Assembly: GCF_030915465.1 (NCBI RefSeq)
Contig: NZ_CP133267.1
Coordinates: forward strand, 1-64,000
Length of the DNA stretch: 64,000 nucleotides
DNA from: Neobacillus sp. PS3-34
Lineage (GTDB): Bacteria; Bacillota; Bacilli; Bacillales; Cytobacillaceae
Direction: 5' to 3'
Shown here in pieces: positions 37,886 through 48,625 of this stretch. The notes beneath the pieces were generated by a model. The model was given only the letters and a program-made list of their open reading frames with translations. It made no database searches and was not told where the DNA came from. Position numbers and translations under genes: made by a program. Position 1 is the first letter of the stretch; every line of letters starts with the position of its first letter.

Positions 37886-38845
37886 TCACTCCATTTTAAT
37901 ATCAAGGACGATCTTCCCCTTTGTATGTCCACTTTCAACATGCCTGTGCGCCGCCACGATCTGATCCAAAGGATAGCACTTCTCAATAAAGGCTTTTACT
38001 TTCTCTTCCTCTACAAGCCCGCGTAAGAAGTCCAAGTCCTTGTCATTAGGTTTAGTAAGATGCACTTTAGCTTTCTTGTGACCAATCAAAGAACCGATCA
38101 TCAATTGAATGGGATGGTATTTGGGGTAGATAGCGTTTTCAGTAATATAAACACCTGTCTCGGTTAATGAAGGCAAACAGCTGAAAAAGGTCCGTTTACC
38201 AACCGCATCAAGGATCACATCGTACTTTTTTCCGTTATCCGCGAAATTTTCCTTGGTATAGTCAATCATGTAATGTGCACCAAGGTCTTTAACCCACTGA
38301 AGATTCGAGGTACTACAAACAGCGGTTACCTCAGCCTCGAAGTATCTGGCAAGCTGAACAGCAAAGTGCCCGATGCCGCCCGATGCACCATAGATCAAGA
38401 CCCTTTGGCCTTGCTTAATCTGTGCTACATCCCTCAATGCTTGCAGCGCTGTCTGAGCAGCACAAGGTATAGCCGCTGCCTCCTCAAAGGTAGCGTTCTT
38501 CGGCATAAAACTTAGGACATTCTGACGAGGGCAGACATATTCTGCATGGGATCCAATACAACTCCCGAAAACTTGATCGCCAACCTTAAATCTGTCCACG
38601 TTTTTCCCGACCGCTTCAATCGTACCCGCAACGTCTATGCCCAGGGTGTGATTTTTGGGTTTTGTAAGACCATTTTCTATCCTTGTAGGCAAATAGCCCT
38701 TTCGGAACAGAACGTCATATGGATTGACCGAAGCGTTGTACACTCTGATCAACACCCTATCGTCATCCTTGATGGTTGGCTGTTCGACATCCTCTATATT
38801 TAGGACTTCAGGGGGACCATATGATCTGTATATTGCTGCTCTCAT
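37886..38845 (-). CDS. NAD(P)-dependent quinone oxidoreductase-like alcohol dehydrogenase (MDR family)
   Basis: This 319-residue medium-chain dehydrogenase has the N-terminal GroES-like fold (YGPPEVLNIEDVEQP, NPYDVLFRKGYLP, HTLGIDVAGTIEAVGKNVDRFKVGDQVFG) and a Rossmann domain with VLIYGASGGIGHFAVQLA. The catalytic zinc ligands are missing (no Cys/His at the usual positions), as in quinone oxidoreductase-type members, so NADPH-dependent reduction of quinones or enones is more likely than alcohol oxidation. Single gene. Confidence 0.88.
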   Translation of the reverse strand: MRAAIYRSYGPPEVLNIEDVEQPTIKDDDRVLIRVYNASVNPYDVLFRKGYLPTRIENGLTKPKNHTLGIDVAGTIEAVGKNVDRFKVGDQVFGSCIGSHAEYVCPRQNVLSFMPKNATFEEAAAIPCAAQTALQALRDVAQIKQGQRVLIYGASGGIGHFAVQLARYFEAEVTAVCSTSNLQWVKDLGAHYMIDYTKENFADNGKKYDVILDAVGKRTFFSCLPSLTETGVYITENAIYPKYHPIQLMIGSLIGHKKAKVHLTKPNDKDLDFLRGLVEEEKVKAFIEKCYPLDQIVAAHRHVESGHTKGKIVLDIKME

Positions 38846-39086
38846 CTGTTTAACCTCCTTGATTCTTTCTCGATTGGTTAGATCTCTTCATCTTGAGTGG
38901 ACCTTTGCTCATTCCAATAGAAAAGTCGGCCTAGTCATCCCCCGCGCACTGCAATAAATCAATTTATTTAAGAATCCGCCTTATTAAGATTTGTGCTAAA
39001 ATATCTCGTCGCTTTCTTTTTTTGCAGACTAATTTAAATATATTCCACTAACCCGTTAGTAGAATAAGACACCTCTTCTCAAACAT

Positions 39087-39266
39087 TTAACCTTTGAAAT
39101 AAAATAAAATAATTAAAAAAATAATTAGTCCTATTAAGAAAAAAGGACCAACACCCGAACTGAATACTATGTAAATTCTAAGGTGGAGAAAAACGTTAAC
39201 GACAAGAATTATTAGTAAGAAACAAAGCAATAAAATTATTAAATTAACATTTTTATTCCTATACAA
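39087..39266 (-). CDS. Small two-helix membrane protein
   Basis: An open frame of 59 codons starts at TTG (39264-39266) with GGGG about 8 nt upstream. It encodes two long hydrophobic helices (VNLIILLLCFLLIILVVNVFL and GVGPFFLIGLIIFLIILFYF). Composition alone suggests a real membrane peptide, but the weak start and AT-rich DNA make this uncertain. Elsewhere 38846-39551 shows no gene. Confidence 0.35.
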   Translation of the reverse strand: MYRNKNVNLIILLLCFLLIILVVNVFLHLRIYIVFSSGVGPFFLIGLIIFLIILFYFKG

Positions 39267-39551
39267 AGAATCAGCCCCAATCCTGCGTTAGCAGGGAATC
39301 CGAGTGTAACAATTTACCATTTACTTTTTATATGAATATTTAGCCTTAGCGTGTAATATTCGTGAAATTTCCTCAACTAACCATAAGAATAAGAAAAAAA
39401 CCACGAACAATGGAAGCACTTGACCTTCACTTCTTACACCGGCTAATTGAGCGGACTAACTACCTTTTTTGATGTAAACTGAATATAGCAAAAAATGTTA
39501 AGAACGGATGTACGATTGCTGTTATAGTGAATGTATGGCAGGTGAAGACGA

Positions 39552-40445
39552 GTGGAGTATGAGGTCTGTATACAACGAACACTAGATTATATCGAAGAGA
39601 ACTTATATCAACAAGTTACTCTAATGGAATTAGCTGAGATTGCTTGCTTTTCTCCTTTTCATTATCATCGTGTATTCCAGACAATGGTCGGAGAGTCTGT
39701 GATGGATTACGTGAGAAAAAGGCGCCTAACATATGCAGCAGAATGTTTATTCTATACCGACAAAAAGGTAATAGATATAGCATTCGATGTTGGTTTTCAA
39801 TACCCAGAATCATTTAATCGGGCATTCAAAAAATTCTATGGAGTTTCACCAAGACAATACCGCGATTCCAAAAGATTATCTGGACCCTTGATTGGAAAAG
39901 CCTGCCTACTTACAACTCACTTTATAGGAGGTATTTGTATGGAACCAAAATTAGTCACCAAACCTGCTTTTCACATTATTGGCTACGAACTTAAAACGAG
40001 AAATAAAGACGGTCAAAATAACAAGGACATTCCTCATTTTTGGCAACAGTACTTGCAAAAAAATTTAGGTAGTTATATTCCGAATCCCATAAACAAAAAC
40101 CAAGAACTCGGAATATGCACCAATTTTAATCCTGAAACAGGTGACTTCGTTTATGTAATTGGAATGGAAGTAAAAAAGGGAACTCAAGCACCTGAAGGAA
40201 TGGTATATGTGAGTTTCCCTGAATTGGAATATGCGGTATTCACTACACCCAAGTCAGATGAAAAATCGTTTAGCTCTTCTATTCAGTCCACATGGAAGTA
40301 CATCTTTACAGAATGGTTTCCACAATCGGGCTATGAACATGATGGAACAGTGGAATTCGAACTGTATGATGAAAGATGCTACGGATTAGAGAACAAAGAA
40401 ATAGATATCTACATTCCGGTGAAAAAACAAACGGTTATGGGGTAA
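39552..40445 (+). CDS. AraC-family regulator with GyrI-like effector-binding domain
   Basis: This 297-residue protein starts at GTG with AGGTGA upstream. The two AraC helix-turn-helix motifs lie at residues about 10-100 (VTLMELAEIACFSPFHYHRVFQTMVGESVMDYVRKRRL and DIAFDVGFQYPESFNRAFKKFYGVSPRQYR). The GyrI-like C-terminal domain (from residue about 130) has KPAFHIIGYELKTRNKD and ends FELYDERCYG...IDIYIPVKK. Such proteins respond to small hydrophobic or cationic compounds and activate efflux genes. No obvious target is adjacent except the SulP gene, which is convergent. Confidence 0.9.
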   Translation: MEYEVCIQRTLDYIEENLYQQVTLMELAEIACFSPFHYHRVFQTMVGESVMDYVRKRRLTYAAECLFYTDKKVIDIAFDVGFQYPESFNRAFKKFYGVSPRQYRDSKRLSGPLIGKACLLTTHFIGGICMEPKLVTKPAFHIIGYELKTRNKDGQNNKDIPHFWQQYLQKNLGSYIPNPINKNQELGICTNFNPETGDFVYVIGMEVKKGTQAPEGMVYVSFPELEYAVFTTPKSDEKSFSSSIQSTWKYIFTEWFPQSGYEHDGTVEFELYDERCYGLENKEIDIYIPVKKQTVMG

Positions 40446-40510
40446 AGATAGATAAGAATCCCTATTGTCAAAACAGGCTTGACTGATTTTATTTTCAGAT
40501 TAAAATAAAA

Positions 40511-40538
40511 AAACACGCTAAAACCAATTAGCGTGTTT
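40511..40538 (-). terminator. Bidirectional terminator between AraC and SulP genes
   Basis: AAACACGCTAA / TTAGCGTGTTT with loop AACCAA. Confidence 0.9.
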
Positions 40539-40546
40539 AAATTATT

Positions 40547-42010
40547 TTAATGGTTTACAACTTTCTCCAGTCCGCCTGGCTTGTTGTGAACCGCAATTTT
40601 TTTAATAAGTTTATTGCTCTCGGTATTTAATCCTTTAAGATTCACTTTGACCCCATTTTGATGATACTTGATGACCACTTTATCAATGGCACCTACAGCT
40701 GAATCATCCCAAAGATGTGCGTTCGAAAGATCCAAATGAATTTCTTTTACTTCTTCTTTATAATCAAAGCTATTTACAAAGTCAGTAACAGAAGCAAAGA
40801 AAAGTTGACCCGAAACATGATAAGTCTTTTTATGGGAACCTTGAGCTGAAAGACTGGTTACGTTCACTTTAGAGATTTTTGATGCAAAGAATATTGCACT
40901 TAGTATAACTCCTACTAAAACTCCCATGGATAGGTTACTAGTTTTTACGACTGTAATAACTGTCACGATCATAACAATTGTATCCGTAATTGGCACCTTT
41001 TTAAAAGATCTTAGACAAGACCAATCGAATGTTCCGATTGAAACCATAAACATGACCCCAACTAAAGCAGCCATCGGAATTTGAACCAAGAATCCTTTTA
41101 GCAACATAATGAGTGTCAATAAAAAGGTACCTGCAACAAATGTAGATAAGCGACCTCTTCCACCAGATTTGACGTTAATTACAGATTGTCCAATCATTGC
41201 ACATCCAGCCATTCCGCCAAATAAACCAGATACAATATTCGCAATCCCTTGACCCCTGGCTTCTTTGTTTTTATCACTATCTGTATCCGTCATATCATCT
41301 ACAATTGATGCCGTTAATAATGTTTCTACTAATCCAACAATCGCAATAGACAAGGAATAAGGAAAGATAATTTTCAGCGTTTCAAAGGTAAATGGAATAT
41401 CCGGGAATGCAAATACAGGTAATTTGGATGTCAATTCACCCATATCCCCTACTGTACGAACATCACTACCTGTAAAAATAGAAATTGCTGTAATAACTAA
41501 TATAGCTACTAACGGTGATGGCACTGCTTTTGTGAAACGAGGCAGGATATAAATAATGGCAAGAGCTCCTGCAACCATCGCATACATTTGCCAAGATGCC
41601 CCTTTAAACTGAACTAATTGGGCAGCAAAGATTAAAATGGCGAGTGCATTAACAAACCCTGTCATGACAGATCGAGGAACATACTTCATCACACGGCCTA
41701 ACTTTAGAACACCCATGATGATTTGTAAAACACCTGTGAGCAGGGTTGCTGCAAGTAAATACTGCAATCCGTGGTCCTTTACCAATGACCCCATTAAAAG
41801 TGCGGTCGCACCTGTGGCTGCTGAAATCATCGCCGGACGTCCTCCAACAAACGCGATCGTAACGGCAATACAAAACGAAGCGTATAATCCTATCATCGGA
41901 TCCACACCGGCAATGATTGAAAATGCAATCGCTTCTGGGATAAGAGCAAGAGCCACAACGATCCCTGACAAAGTTTCACTTACACCTGTGTAGAGTCCTG
42001 GAATGTTCAT
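40547..42010 (-). CDS. SulP-family anion transporter with STAS domain
   Basis: This 487-residue transporter has about 12 membrane segments with the SulP signature [25 protein letters not shown] and [31 protein letters not shown] cytoplasmic STAS domain (residues about 400-487, [23 protein letters not shown] ... [20 protein letters not shown]) follows. Family substrates include sulfate and bicarbonate. The N-terminus is short ([12 protein letters not shown]) and the ATG has only a weak ribosome site, so the start is the least certain part. Confidence 0.9.
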   Translation of the reverse strand: MNIPGLYTGVSETLSGIVVALALIPEAIAFSIIAGVDPMIGLYASFCIAVTIAFVGGRPAMISAATGATALLMGSLVKDHGLQYLLAATLLTGVLQIIMGVLKLGRVMKYVPRSVMTGFVNALAILIFAAQLVQFKGASWQMYAMVAGALAIIYILPRFTKAVPSPLVAILVITAISIFTGSDVRTVGDMGELTSKLPVFAFPDIPFTFETLKIIFPYSLSIAIVGLVETLLTASIVDDMTDTDSDKNKEARGQGIANIVSGLFGGMAGCAMIGQSVINVKSGGRGRLSTFVAGTFLLTLIMLLKGFLVQIPMAALVGVMFMVSIGTFDWSCLRSFKKVPITDTIVMIVTVITVVKTSNLSMGVLVGVILSAIFFASKISKVNVTSLSAQGSHKKTYHVSGQLFFASVTDFVNSFDYKEEVKEIHLDLSNAHLWDDSAVGAIDKVVIKYHQNGVKVNLKGLNTESNKLIKKIAVHNKPGGLEKVVNH

Positions 42011-42151
42011 AATAATTAATAATTATATTGTCTGTTACCTACATAGACCACTAACTATCCCCATAATAAATTTAAAAACTGTACCTTATAATGAAAATAT
42101 ATAAATGCTATATTTTCCCTATAAATATATTAGAAAGGGGCAACGTTTATT

Positions 42152-42343
42152 ATGGCATTAGAAATGAGAAAAAAATGTGAGCGCTGCGATGCTTCAATTG
42201 GTGACAACTCTACCGCTTTTATTTGTGTTCATGAATGTACATTTTGCTCTCCGTGCACAGAAGAAATGAATCATATTTGTCCAAATTGCGGTGGAGAACT
42301 TGTAAGAAGACCTATGAATCCTCAAACTGTTTGTTCACTTTGA
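42152..42343 (+). CDS. DUF1272 zinc-ribbon-like small protein
   Basis: This 63-residue protein carries four Cys-X2-Cys pairs (CERCDASIG, CVHECTFCSPCTE, CPNCGGELVRRP) typical of DUF1272. It probably binds zinc; function unknown. AAAGGGG lies upstream and a clean terminator follows. Confidence 0.9.
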   Translation: MALEMRKKCERCDASIGDNSTAFICVHECTFCSPCTEEMNHICPNCGGELVRRPMNPQTVCSL

Positions 42344-42349
42344 CATGAT

Positions 42350-42374
42350 AAAACAGGGTTTAGCCCTGTTTTTT
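42350..42374 (+). terminator. Terminator of the DUF1272 gene
   Basis: AAAACAGGGT / GCCCTGTTTTTT stem-loop. Confidence 0.88.
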
Positions 42375-42397
42375 GTTGCTGGCCAAGTCTTACTGCC

Positions 42398-43024
42398 TTA
42401 TACTGTCCACAATGGATTGATTTCGATTAAATTTCCTGTAATGCTTAAGGTCGTATCCTCTACTGCTGAACGTTTCTTTAAAAAAGGAAGATTATTATCA
42501 GCATAGTTTTGATGTGATGTAGCATCTTCCCAAATGGAAGCAACTAAATACCTATCATGATCATTTATGCTTTGACTAAATACTCCTGATAACATTCCCT
42601 GTGCATCTGTCATCCCCTTATTCCACACTTCTAGCTGCTTATCCTCAAAATCCGCATGAAAACCATTTTTCACTAAACAATCTGCCACTCGAAGAATGTT
42701 ACCTTTTCCTAGTATGGTAGTGATGTCGATTGAATTAATATCATTTTTCTTTTTATATATTTGGACAGAAATATTTACATATGTATTTCGTTGATTACTA
42801 TTTTCAAAAATTCCGTCGTGAAGATGGTCCATAAAATTTTTATAAGCCCTACTGTCTTTCCAAAAAGATAAAATACAGGCCTCATTTTGATTATGTTGAT
42901 CCCAGCCCCCCAATTGGCCTAAAAACCCCTCTGCATTTTTTATTTTCCTCCATGCCTCTTGAGCCTTCGAAAATGATATCTTGTCACTATTATTGACCTG
43001 ACACTTAATCCATTTTATTAACAT
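42398..43024 (-). CDS. YdbC/DUF4937-like ABM-fold protein
   Basis: This 208-residue protein starts MLIKWIKCQVNNSDK and has two ferredoxin-like ABM halves (AEGFLGQLGGWDQHNQNEACILSFWKD and QGMLSGVFSQSINDHDRYLVASIWED). It resembles B. subtilis YdbC-type DUF4937 proteins, possibly heme- or small-molecule-binding, but the role is not known. GGGGGAAATGAATAG lies before the ATG. Confidence 0.78.
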   Translation of the reverse strand: MLIKWIKCQVNNSDKISFSKAQEAWRKIKNAEGFLGQLGGWDQHNQNEACILSFWKDSRAYKNFMDHLHDGIFENSNQRNTYVNISVQIYKKKNDINSIDITTILGKGNILRVADCLVKNGFHADFEDKQLEVWNKGMTDAQGMLSGVFSQSINDHDRYLVASIWEDATSHQNYADNNLPFLKKRSAVEDTTLSITGNLIEINPLWTV

Positions 43025-43189
43025 CTATTCATTTCCCCCTATTTAAAAAGAAATACCTTACTTTATTTTCTACATTAATAAAGTAATTACCTCACTAGCC
43101 CTTTATCATAATTGGATGTTTGCGAATATAAAATCAGTCCATCTAGAATTCCATTTTCAATAATTTTATAGTTAAATATAAAAAACTAT

Positions 43190-43365
43190 TACCCGATTTC
43201 TTCTCGGCGTAAATCTTTAAGTTCTTTTTTTATTTCTTTGAGCTCCGACCTTAGTGCTTTAACTTGCTGTGAAGAATCTATTCCAATACTAACCGCATAC
43301 TGAATGATCAAAAATAAAATAGCAGATCCAACCAATCCGTAAAACATTATTATGAAAATCCCCAC
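43190..43365 (-). CDS. Small membrane protein with charged helix, poly-A frameshift
   Basis: A GTG at 43365 follows AAGGGGGG. It encodes one hydrophobic helix (MFYGLVGSAILFLIIQYAVSIG) and an alpha-helical charged tail (SSQQVKALRSELKEIKK). If the A6 run (T6 at 43226-43231) had seven A's the tail would read ELKDLRREEIG and stop at 43190, an ideal coiled coil. As written it changes to NLKIYAEKKSG and runs on to 43144. Probably another homopolymer error. Function unknown. Confidence 0.5.
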
Positions 43366-43661
43366 TTTTTAGCCCCCCTTAAACAACACCTATTAAAATT
43401 ATAAAATATATTTCCAATATTTAATTTTAAGACGTTTTTACAAAAAAAAAATGATACTGCTTTTTCCATTAACCTGTTAACCTGCCCCCTTTTGTTTATT
43501 AAGAAATCTACAAAAAAATATCAATAGATTAAATATGAATTTTTTAAAAACTATTTGGTACAACTATTTGTTCATTTTGCGAAAACCATCACATGATAGT
43601 GAAACCTTACTATAATTAAAAGTGTCAAAAGCAATTGTTTATTTTGAAAGGAGCTACTACC

Positions 43662-43865
43662 ATGGGGTTAATACTTGGCATATTTATTGGCTTGGTAACA
43701 GGTGTATTATTGGGGACAGCCATTTCATTTCCTGTAGGTTCAGCTGTAGGGATTTTTATCGATAGAAACTTTACTGATTGGGCAATAGAAATTGAGATTG
43801 CTTTAATAATCTTGTGCTCTTTCATTATTTTTAAGTTTTTTAATGCTCGCTTGAAAAAGTGCTAA
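43662..43865 (+). CDS. Small membrane protein, unknown
   Basis: This 67-residue protein is read from the ATG at 43662 (GAAAGGAG upstream). It has a glycine-rich first helix (GLILGIFIGLVTGVLLGTAI) and a second helix (IEIEIALIILCSFIIFKFF). No family recognised; a hairpin terminator follows. Confidence 0.6.
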   Translation: MGLILGIFIGLVTGVLLGTAISFPVGSAVGIFIDRNFTDWAIEIEIALIILCSFIIFKFFNARLKKC

Positions 43866-43896
43866 ATAGCTCTTTAATATTTAACTAACAACATCT

Positions 43897-43927
43897 GAGG
43901 TACAGGACCTTCTTAGTTCTGTACCTC
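43897..43927 (+). terminator. Terminator of the small membrane protein gene
   Basis: GAGGTACAG / CTGTACCTC stem followed by TTTC. Confidence 0.75.
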
Positions 43928-44071
43928 TTTCATTTACTCATAATTAAATAATAATTAAATTCACTTTGTAATGTCTTCCGCATCTCCAAGCATTGCGCCG
44001 GCAATTGTCATAAAATCTTCCCTTCCGGTCTCAAAATGACAATATGTGACATCTTACGAGTCGAGAGATCT

Positions 44072-44345
44072 CGTTTGAAATGTTGTTGGATGTAAACCAC
44101 AATGCAACGGACGTTTTTATGCAATTGAAAGACCGCTGGTAACGGCGAGAGGTGACGGGCAGAGTTACAATTATGCCAACTTCAATCCCAAGTATGCCCA
44201 ATACGCATTAACGATTCTACGCGTTTACTTTACCTTTTGTATGCCTTATTTTAATAAAAGAGATGGACAGGAATTGACTCCAGCACAACGATTAGGAATT
44301 ACAGATAAACAATTCACCATAGAAGACATTATTTACTTAAGATAG
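44072..44345 (+). pseudogene. C-terminal remnant of a transposase
   Basis: An open stretch without a start encodes VVGCKPQCNGRFYAIERP, then YNYANFNPKYAQYALTILRV, YFTFCMPYFNKRDGQELTPAQRLGITDKQ and a stop. The arrangement (array of aromatic residues, LTPAQRLGI, then the end) is that of a transposase C-terminus. Nothing upstream continues it, so it is a decayed insertion. A hairpin at 44346-44382 follows. Confidence 0.55.
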
Positions 44346-44382
44346 AAAAAAGGCACAGAGGTTTAAAATTCTGTGCCCTTTT
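44346..44382 (-). terminator. Terminator between the remnant and the 304-aa gene
   Basis: AAAAAGGCACAGA / TCTGTGCCCTTTT stem. Confidence 0.8.
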
Positions 44383-44421
44383 ATATGTTATTCGCAACTA
44401 ACTTTGCATTATTAAAGCTTC

Positions 44422-45336
44422 TTATTTTAATTCTAGATACCATTTAGATGATTTTTGGAATTTCTTATAAATATCATCCATCCAGCCGGTACTTGGCTCT
44501 CTTTCCAAATGTTTATTGTTTAAAATCCAACAAGTAATTTTCATTAGCTCTTCCTCTGAAAGTTCTCTCTGAGTAGCTGCTAATTTGTCCATCCAAGGTT
44601 TCTTGGGTGAACTACCAACTGCATTATCTAACCAGTTAATACAATCTTTTTTTATTTCGAATGTTCTATTTTTGAGGTTGCCAAAAATGAAGCTTATAAC
44701 TTGATAACACCCTTGATTATTATTTACTTTATAATTGTTAAGATTATTTATTATTTCTGTGTTATCTGGTTTTATATATCCTAATATTTTTTTAAAATCC
44801 TTAATATTATGATGGTACCCTCTTTGACTGTTCAACTCAAGTAGATGTTTAAGAGCTTTATTTCGCATAAGAAAGTCAGCGGAGTTAAAGAACTTACTTT
44901 GTTTTTCTATTTTCCAAATATAATCAAATATATCAGAGTTAGGATTAACCGGTGTTCCACTCAGATATGCCAAAAAAGACGTTAACTCATTTGGGCTAAA
45001 TACCTGTTTTGAAGAAAATGCCTCATCTATAAAATCTCTAATCTTTAAAGACGAAAAATTTACTCCTGAGTATACGCCACCCCACATTAAGTCGTAAATC
45101 TTAATAAGGCGACACAAAAGGTATTTCAATGATCTTCCTTCTAAAAGACTTAAGATATTTTGAAGTGAATCGTAGGCGGTAGTAAAATTTTTCTTTTTTA
45201 TATTGAGGTCGATCCAGGATTCCACCCAATTATCAATAACATCAAGTTCTTCTTTTTCAAGTTCAAAGGCCATAGCAAAAGTATTTGCTTGTCCAATTTC
45301 GGTTTTTTTAATGCTTTCTAATCCGTTTTTAGACAC
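44422..45336 (-). CDS. Hypothetical 304-aa soluble protein
   Basis: This is an alpha-helical, AT-rich gene product with no signal peptide, TM helix or recognised motif. Notable stretches are ELDVIDNWVESWIDLNIKKKNF near the start and RELSEEELMKITCWILNNKHLEREPSTGW near the end. Its AT-rich composition and the adjacent transposase remnant suggest acquired DNA. I do not recognise a family, and no partner gene is adjacent. Confidence 0.6.
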   Translation of the reverse strand: MSKNGLESIKKTEIGQANTFAMAFELEKEELDVIDNWVESWIDLNIKKKNFTTAYDSLQNILSLLEGRSLKYLLCRLIKIYDLMWGGVYSGVNFSSLKIRDFIDEAFSSKQVFSPNELTSFLAYLSGTPVNPNSDIFDYIWKIEKQSKFFNSADFLMRNKALKHLLELNSQRGYHHNIKDFKKILGYIKPDNTEIINNLNNYKVNNNQGCYQVISFIFGNLKNRTFEIKKDCINWLDNAVGSSPKKPWMDKLAATQRELSEEELMKITCWILNNKHLEREPSTGWMDDIYKKFQKSSKWYLELK

Positions 45337-45425
45337 TTTTTCACCTTCATCTATCCAAGAATTATTGAATTGCTTGATATACGCCTTTCAGTAATTTTAC
45401 CATATAATATTTGCTTAATAAAATG

Positions 45426-45466
45426 AAAAAAGCAGTGCTATTTCAGTTGTGAAATAGACTGCTTTT
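45426..45466 (-). terminator. Terminator of the YjeM-like permease
   Basis: AAAAGCAGT-CTATTTC / GAAATAG-ACTGCTTTT, long stem downstream of the permease on the minus strand. Confidence 0.75.
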
Positions 45467-45569
45467 ATATTTTTTTTAATATTTGCGTTTTCCTATGCGG
45501 GTACTCCAAAAGAGAACGGCTTAGCCATATTGTACTCCACTTTAATCTTTATCTTTTTGAATTTTATGG

Positions 45570-47089
45570 CTAACTTATTTTCTTTTTCTTCTTTTCTGTA
45601 CCATGTGTTTTTTCATATTGGCGATACATTAACCATGCAACAACTGAGAAAATAACAGGTCCAGCCACACTCCAAATGGTTGTTTGCATCTCCCCTTCTA
45701 AAGCTGGCTGTACGATACTAAAGAAATTTGCAAGTCCAACTGTTAGAACAACAATCCATGTCCAAAAAATTGCACTCAATTGCGTTTTATATACGACAAA
45801 CGGCTTATTAATTTCTACTTTTTTCTTAAAATACGGGAATGCAAGTGCTATAAATACATACGGTAATGTCATAGCCACGTTAGTCATCGAAACGAGTATG
45901 TTAAAGAATGTGGCCATTGTGCTTCCACCGAAAGCGATTAGTGCGATCATTAAACAAACAATTACAGCTTGAATCCACATCGCATTAACAGGCAGTCCAT
46001 TCTTTGTTTCACCGATTTTTCCTGGCCACAATCTCTTAGGCGTTCCTTCAATCATCTGCTTTAATGGTGAAAACATCAAGGTAAAGAACGCACCAGACAG
46101 TGCTAAGAACATTGAAAGTCCAATGTATCTTGCAACCCCAAATCCCAAAGCCGTAGCTGTAGCATGGCTTGCACCAAAAGCGGTACCTAGTGAGTAGCCT
46201 AAATTGGCCATAACTATATAACTTGCGTTTCCAAGGTTAACATTCTCTATACCCATTACAGATGCCCAGTTTGTGAATATTCCAATTAAAAGTATTCCTA
46301 ATGAATACCCTACAGAGATGATGGCTGCCGATAAAAGAATTCCTTTCGGAAACGTTTTTTCTGGATTTTCTGTTACATCCACTAAACCGCCTACTGCTTC
46401 AATTCCGCCATAAGCGAAGAGGGCATAAACTACAAACGCTAAAGAAGCAACCATATCACCTGCATATATAGGATTTGGTGTTTGAGTAAATGAATGTATC
46501 CCTGTAATCGGCTGCGCCAAATGTCCATGATTACCTATAAGTACTGCTATTGCACCAACCCAAAGAAAAACATTCAATAACAAGACTGCAGTTCCACCTA
46601 AAGAGGTTACTTTCTTAATCTTATCCAGACCCTTTGTTGATGTATAGGTTACTAAAAGAATCCATCCAATTCCTAAAACCCCCAGAACCTGAGGTCCTCG
46701 AAGATTAAATAATGTCCAGCTTTGTGTTGTATCTTCTCCAAAGATAGCATTTGACACCGGAACCCACATACCGGATGCGACATTAACCATCCAAGTTATA
46801 TAAGAAAAATACCACATGAACGTTCCTATAAATGCGAATTTTGGCCGATGGATTTTTCCATCCATGAGTAGATACCACCCTTTTCTTCTTTAAAGGCGGA
46901 TCCAAATTCAGCTACCATTAATGCAAAAGGAACAAAGAAGGTTATGGCTGAAAATATGTACCAAGGAATAGCGGCATAACCCATCTTATAAAATGATCTT
47001 GGAATGTTGTTGAATCCATAAACAGAAGTAAAAATCATTAATACCAGGGACACTAAAGTCAACTTTTTGATTGCGTTTGTGTTTGACAC
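45570..47089 (-). pseudogene. YjeM-like APC amino acid permease (frameshift near 46843)
   Basis: Together the two frames give a normal APC permease of about 505 residues resembling the glutamate/GABA antiporter-like YjeM group. The first 82 residues (KLTLVSLVLMIFTSVYGFNN... KGGIYSWMEKSIG) are in one frame and the rest (PKFAFIGTFMWYFSYITWMVNVASG ... 10 further helices) in another. One C restored (GGCCCA for GGCCA) joins them. Substrate unknown. It lies 560 bp downstream of the dimethylamine-type operon on the same strand, but no operon is evident. Confidence 0.82.
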
Positions 47090-47644
47090 ACATTTCCCCT
47101 CCTAATTATAGTTATCAAATACCTTCGACACTTAATGTTCACTGCGTTTCATCATTCTTCATCCTGCATATAAAAATAGAGAAGCATTACCGGCCATCCT
47201 AAGCATTTAATGAAACCGCTTTCTCTCCTTGCTTTTATTATATAAGATTTCCACTATAGCTACTTTAATCCACTGTTACAATCATATGAACAATTTAAAA
47301 GTCCAAACTGAGGAGAAGAGGTAATTCAAAAAAATAATTTGGATAGTTTCACCATCATTTAGGAGTGCAGAATCTCCTAAATGAATCCATTCTAATACTA
47401 GTCCTTCCCGAATTCCTTTAACTAGGGATAGCACACTTTAATTCAACAATGATTTTAGTTTTCCAGTTCTTCTCTTCTAACGTTGAAACAAGTCAACAAA
47501 AAAATCCCACTTATGACACGGTTCACCGTGACTAAATGAGATTAAGAATGATTATTCCAAACTTGAAATTTAGTTAATAATAGCTTTTCTTCATTATTAT
47601 TTCATCTTAACGTTTATTTACCTTGTATCTCCATACACATACCT

Positions 47645-48607
47645 TTATATATTCAATACCAATCCTCCCTTCCCTCTCGATACACAACTTAGCATCGTTT
47701 GGTTTGAACATTGCTGTTCTTCTGATAGAAATGAGTCGAAGTGAACAATTTCACCCTCTACTACTTTTACTTCGCACGTCCCACAACCACCAACACGGCA
47801 GGAGAAAGGGATCTTGATTCCATTTTGAAGGAGTACGTCTAGTAGTGAAGAAGTCTCTGGAACCTCAAGCTGTTTGTCACTTCTTGTAAGTTTTACTTGG
47901 AACGCATGATGATCCTTCTTTGGCGGAGGTGCAAATCGTTCAAAATGAATATTAAAGGAAGGATACCCATATGTTTTAGCTGCTAATGTAAAATCTTGAA
48001 TCATGGCCTCGGGACCACAAAAATAAACATGTGTACCTATTCGATGATTCAAAAGTTGAGTTGGCGATAACCGTTTTGAGCCTTCACCAGTTGAAAAATA
48101 GAAGTGACATTGATCAGGAAAGACCTTACGTATGTAGTCATAAAAAGCACACTGTTCTTTTGATTTTGCTGCATAATGAAGCTCAAACGAACGATTCTTA
48201 TCAACCAACTCTCCCATCATGGATAAAATTGGCGTAATCCCAATCCCAGCTGCATAAAAGGCATGATGTTTCGCTTGAAAACTTAATGGAAAGTAATTTT
48301 TCGGATAGCTTACTGTTAAAACATCACCTACTTGAACATTTTGGTGCCAATAACGAGAGCCACCAGTTGAGAACTCTGCTAAACGGACAGCAATTTCAAA
48401 CAGGCAATTCTCAGAACTTATGTTAAAAATAGAATAATGCCTTTCCAATGTACCTGAAGGGTGTGGCAAAAAGGTTGTAATATGAGAACCACCACTAAAG
48501 GACGGAAGCATAGAGCCATCAAGTGCTTGTAAGGTGAATCTTTTAATCGTGGAGGTCTCTTCCATAATATTTTTTACGCGGACTTCAAATAGTGAATTTC
48601 GATGCAA
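47645..48607 (-). CDS. 2Fe-2S reductase (PDR/VanB type) of the dimethylamine monooxygenase-like operon
   Basis: This 320-residue protein has a flavin-binding domain (GSHITTFLPH, ERHYSIFN), a pyridine-nucleotide domain (FYAAGIGITPILSMMGE, YFCGPEAMIQDF) and a C-terminal plant-type ferredoxin (SCRVGGCGTCEVKVVEG ... TMLSC). It should pass electrons from NAD(P)H to the heme N-demethylase encoded upstream. It follows the DmmA-like gene by 18 bp. The stretch 47090-47644 upstream of the permease shows no gene. Confidence 0.88.
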   Translation of the reverse strand: MHRNSLFEVRVKNIMEETSTIKRFTLQALDGSMLPSFSGGSHITTFLPHPSGTLERHYSIFNISSENCLFEIAVRLAEFSTGGSRYWHQNVQVGDVLTVSYPKNYFPLSFQAKHHAFYAAGIGITPILSMMGELVDKNRSFELHYAAKSKEQCAFYDYIRKVFPDQCHFYFSTGEGSKRLSPTQLLNHRIGTHVYFCGPEAMIQDFTLAAKTYGYPSFNIHFERFAPPPKKDHHAFQVKLTRSDKQLEVPETSSLLDVLLQNGIKIPFSCRVGGCGTCEVKVVEGEIVHFDSFLSEEQQCSNQTMLSCVSRGKGGLVLNI

Positions 48608-48625
48608 GCTAATGCTCCTCCAGTA

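Noticed and set aside
43625-43825. A minus-strand ORF opposite the small membrane protein
   Set aside because: It is the complement of the 43662 gene, which has the better ribosome site and helix pattern.
44422-45336. A new defence or toxin gene
   Set aside because: The AT-rich gene next to a transposase remnant is suggestive, but there is no motif, partner or regulatory signal to support it.
47515-47560. Small hairpin (CACGG-TTC-ACCGTG) between the permease and the reductase gene
   Set aside because: Short stem with no U-tract and no conserved riboswitch core; no function can be assigned.
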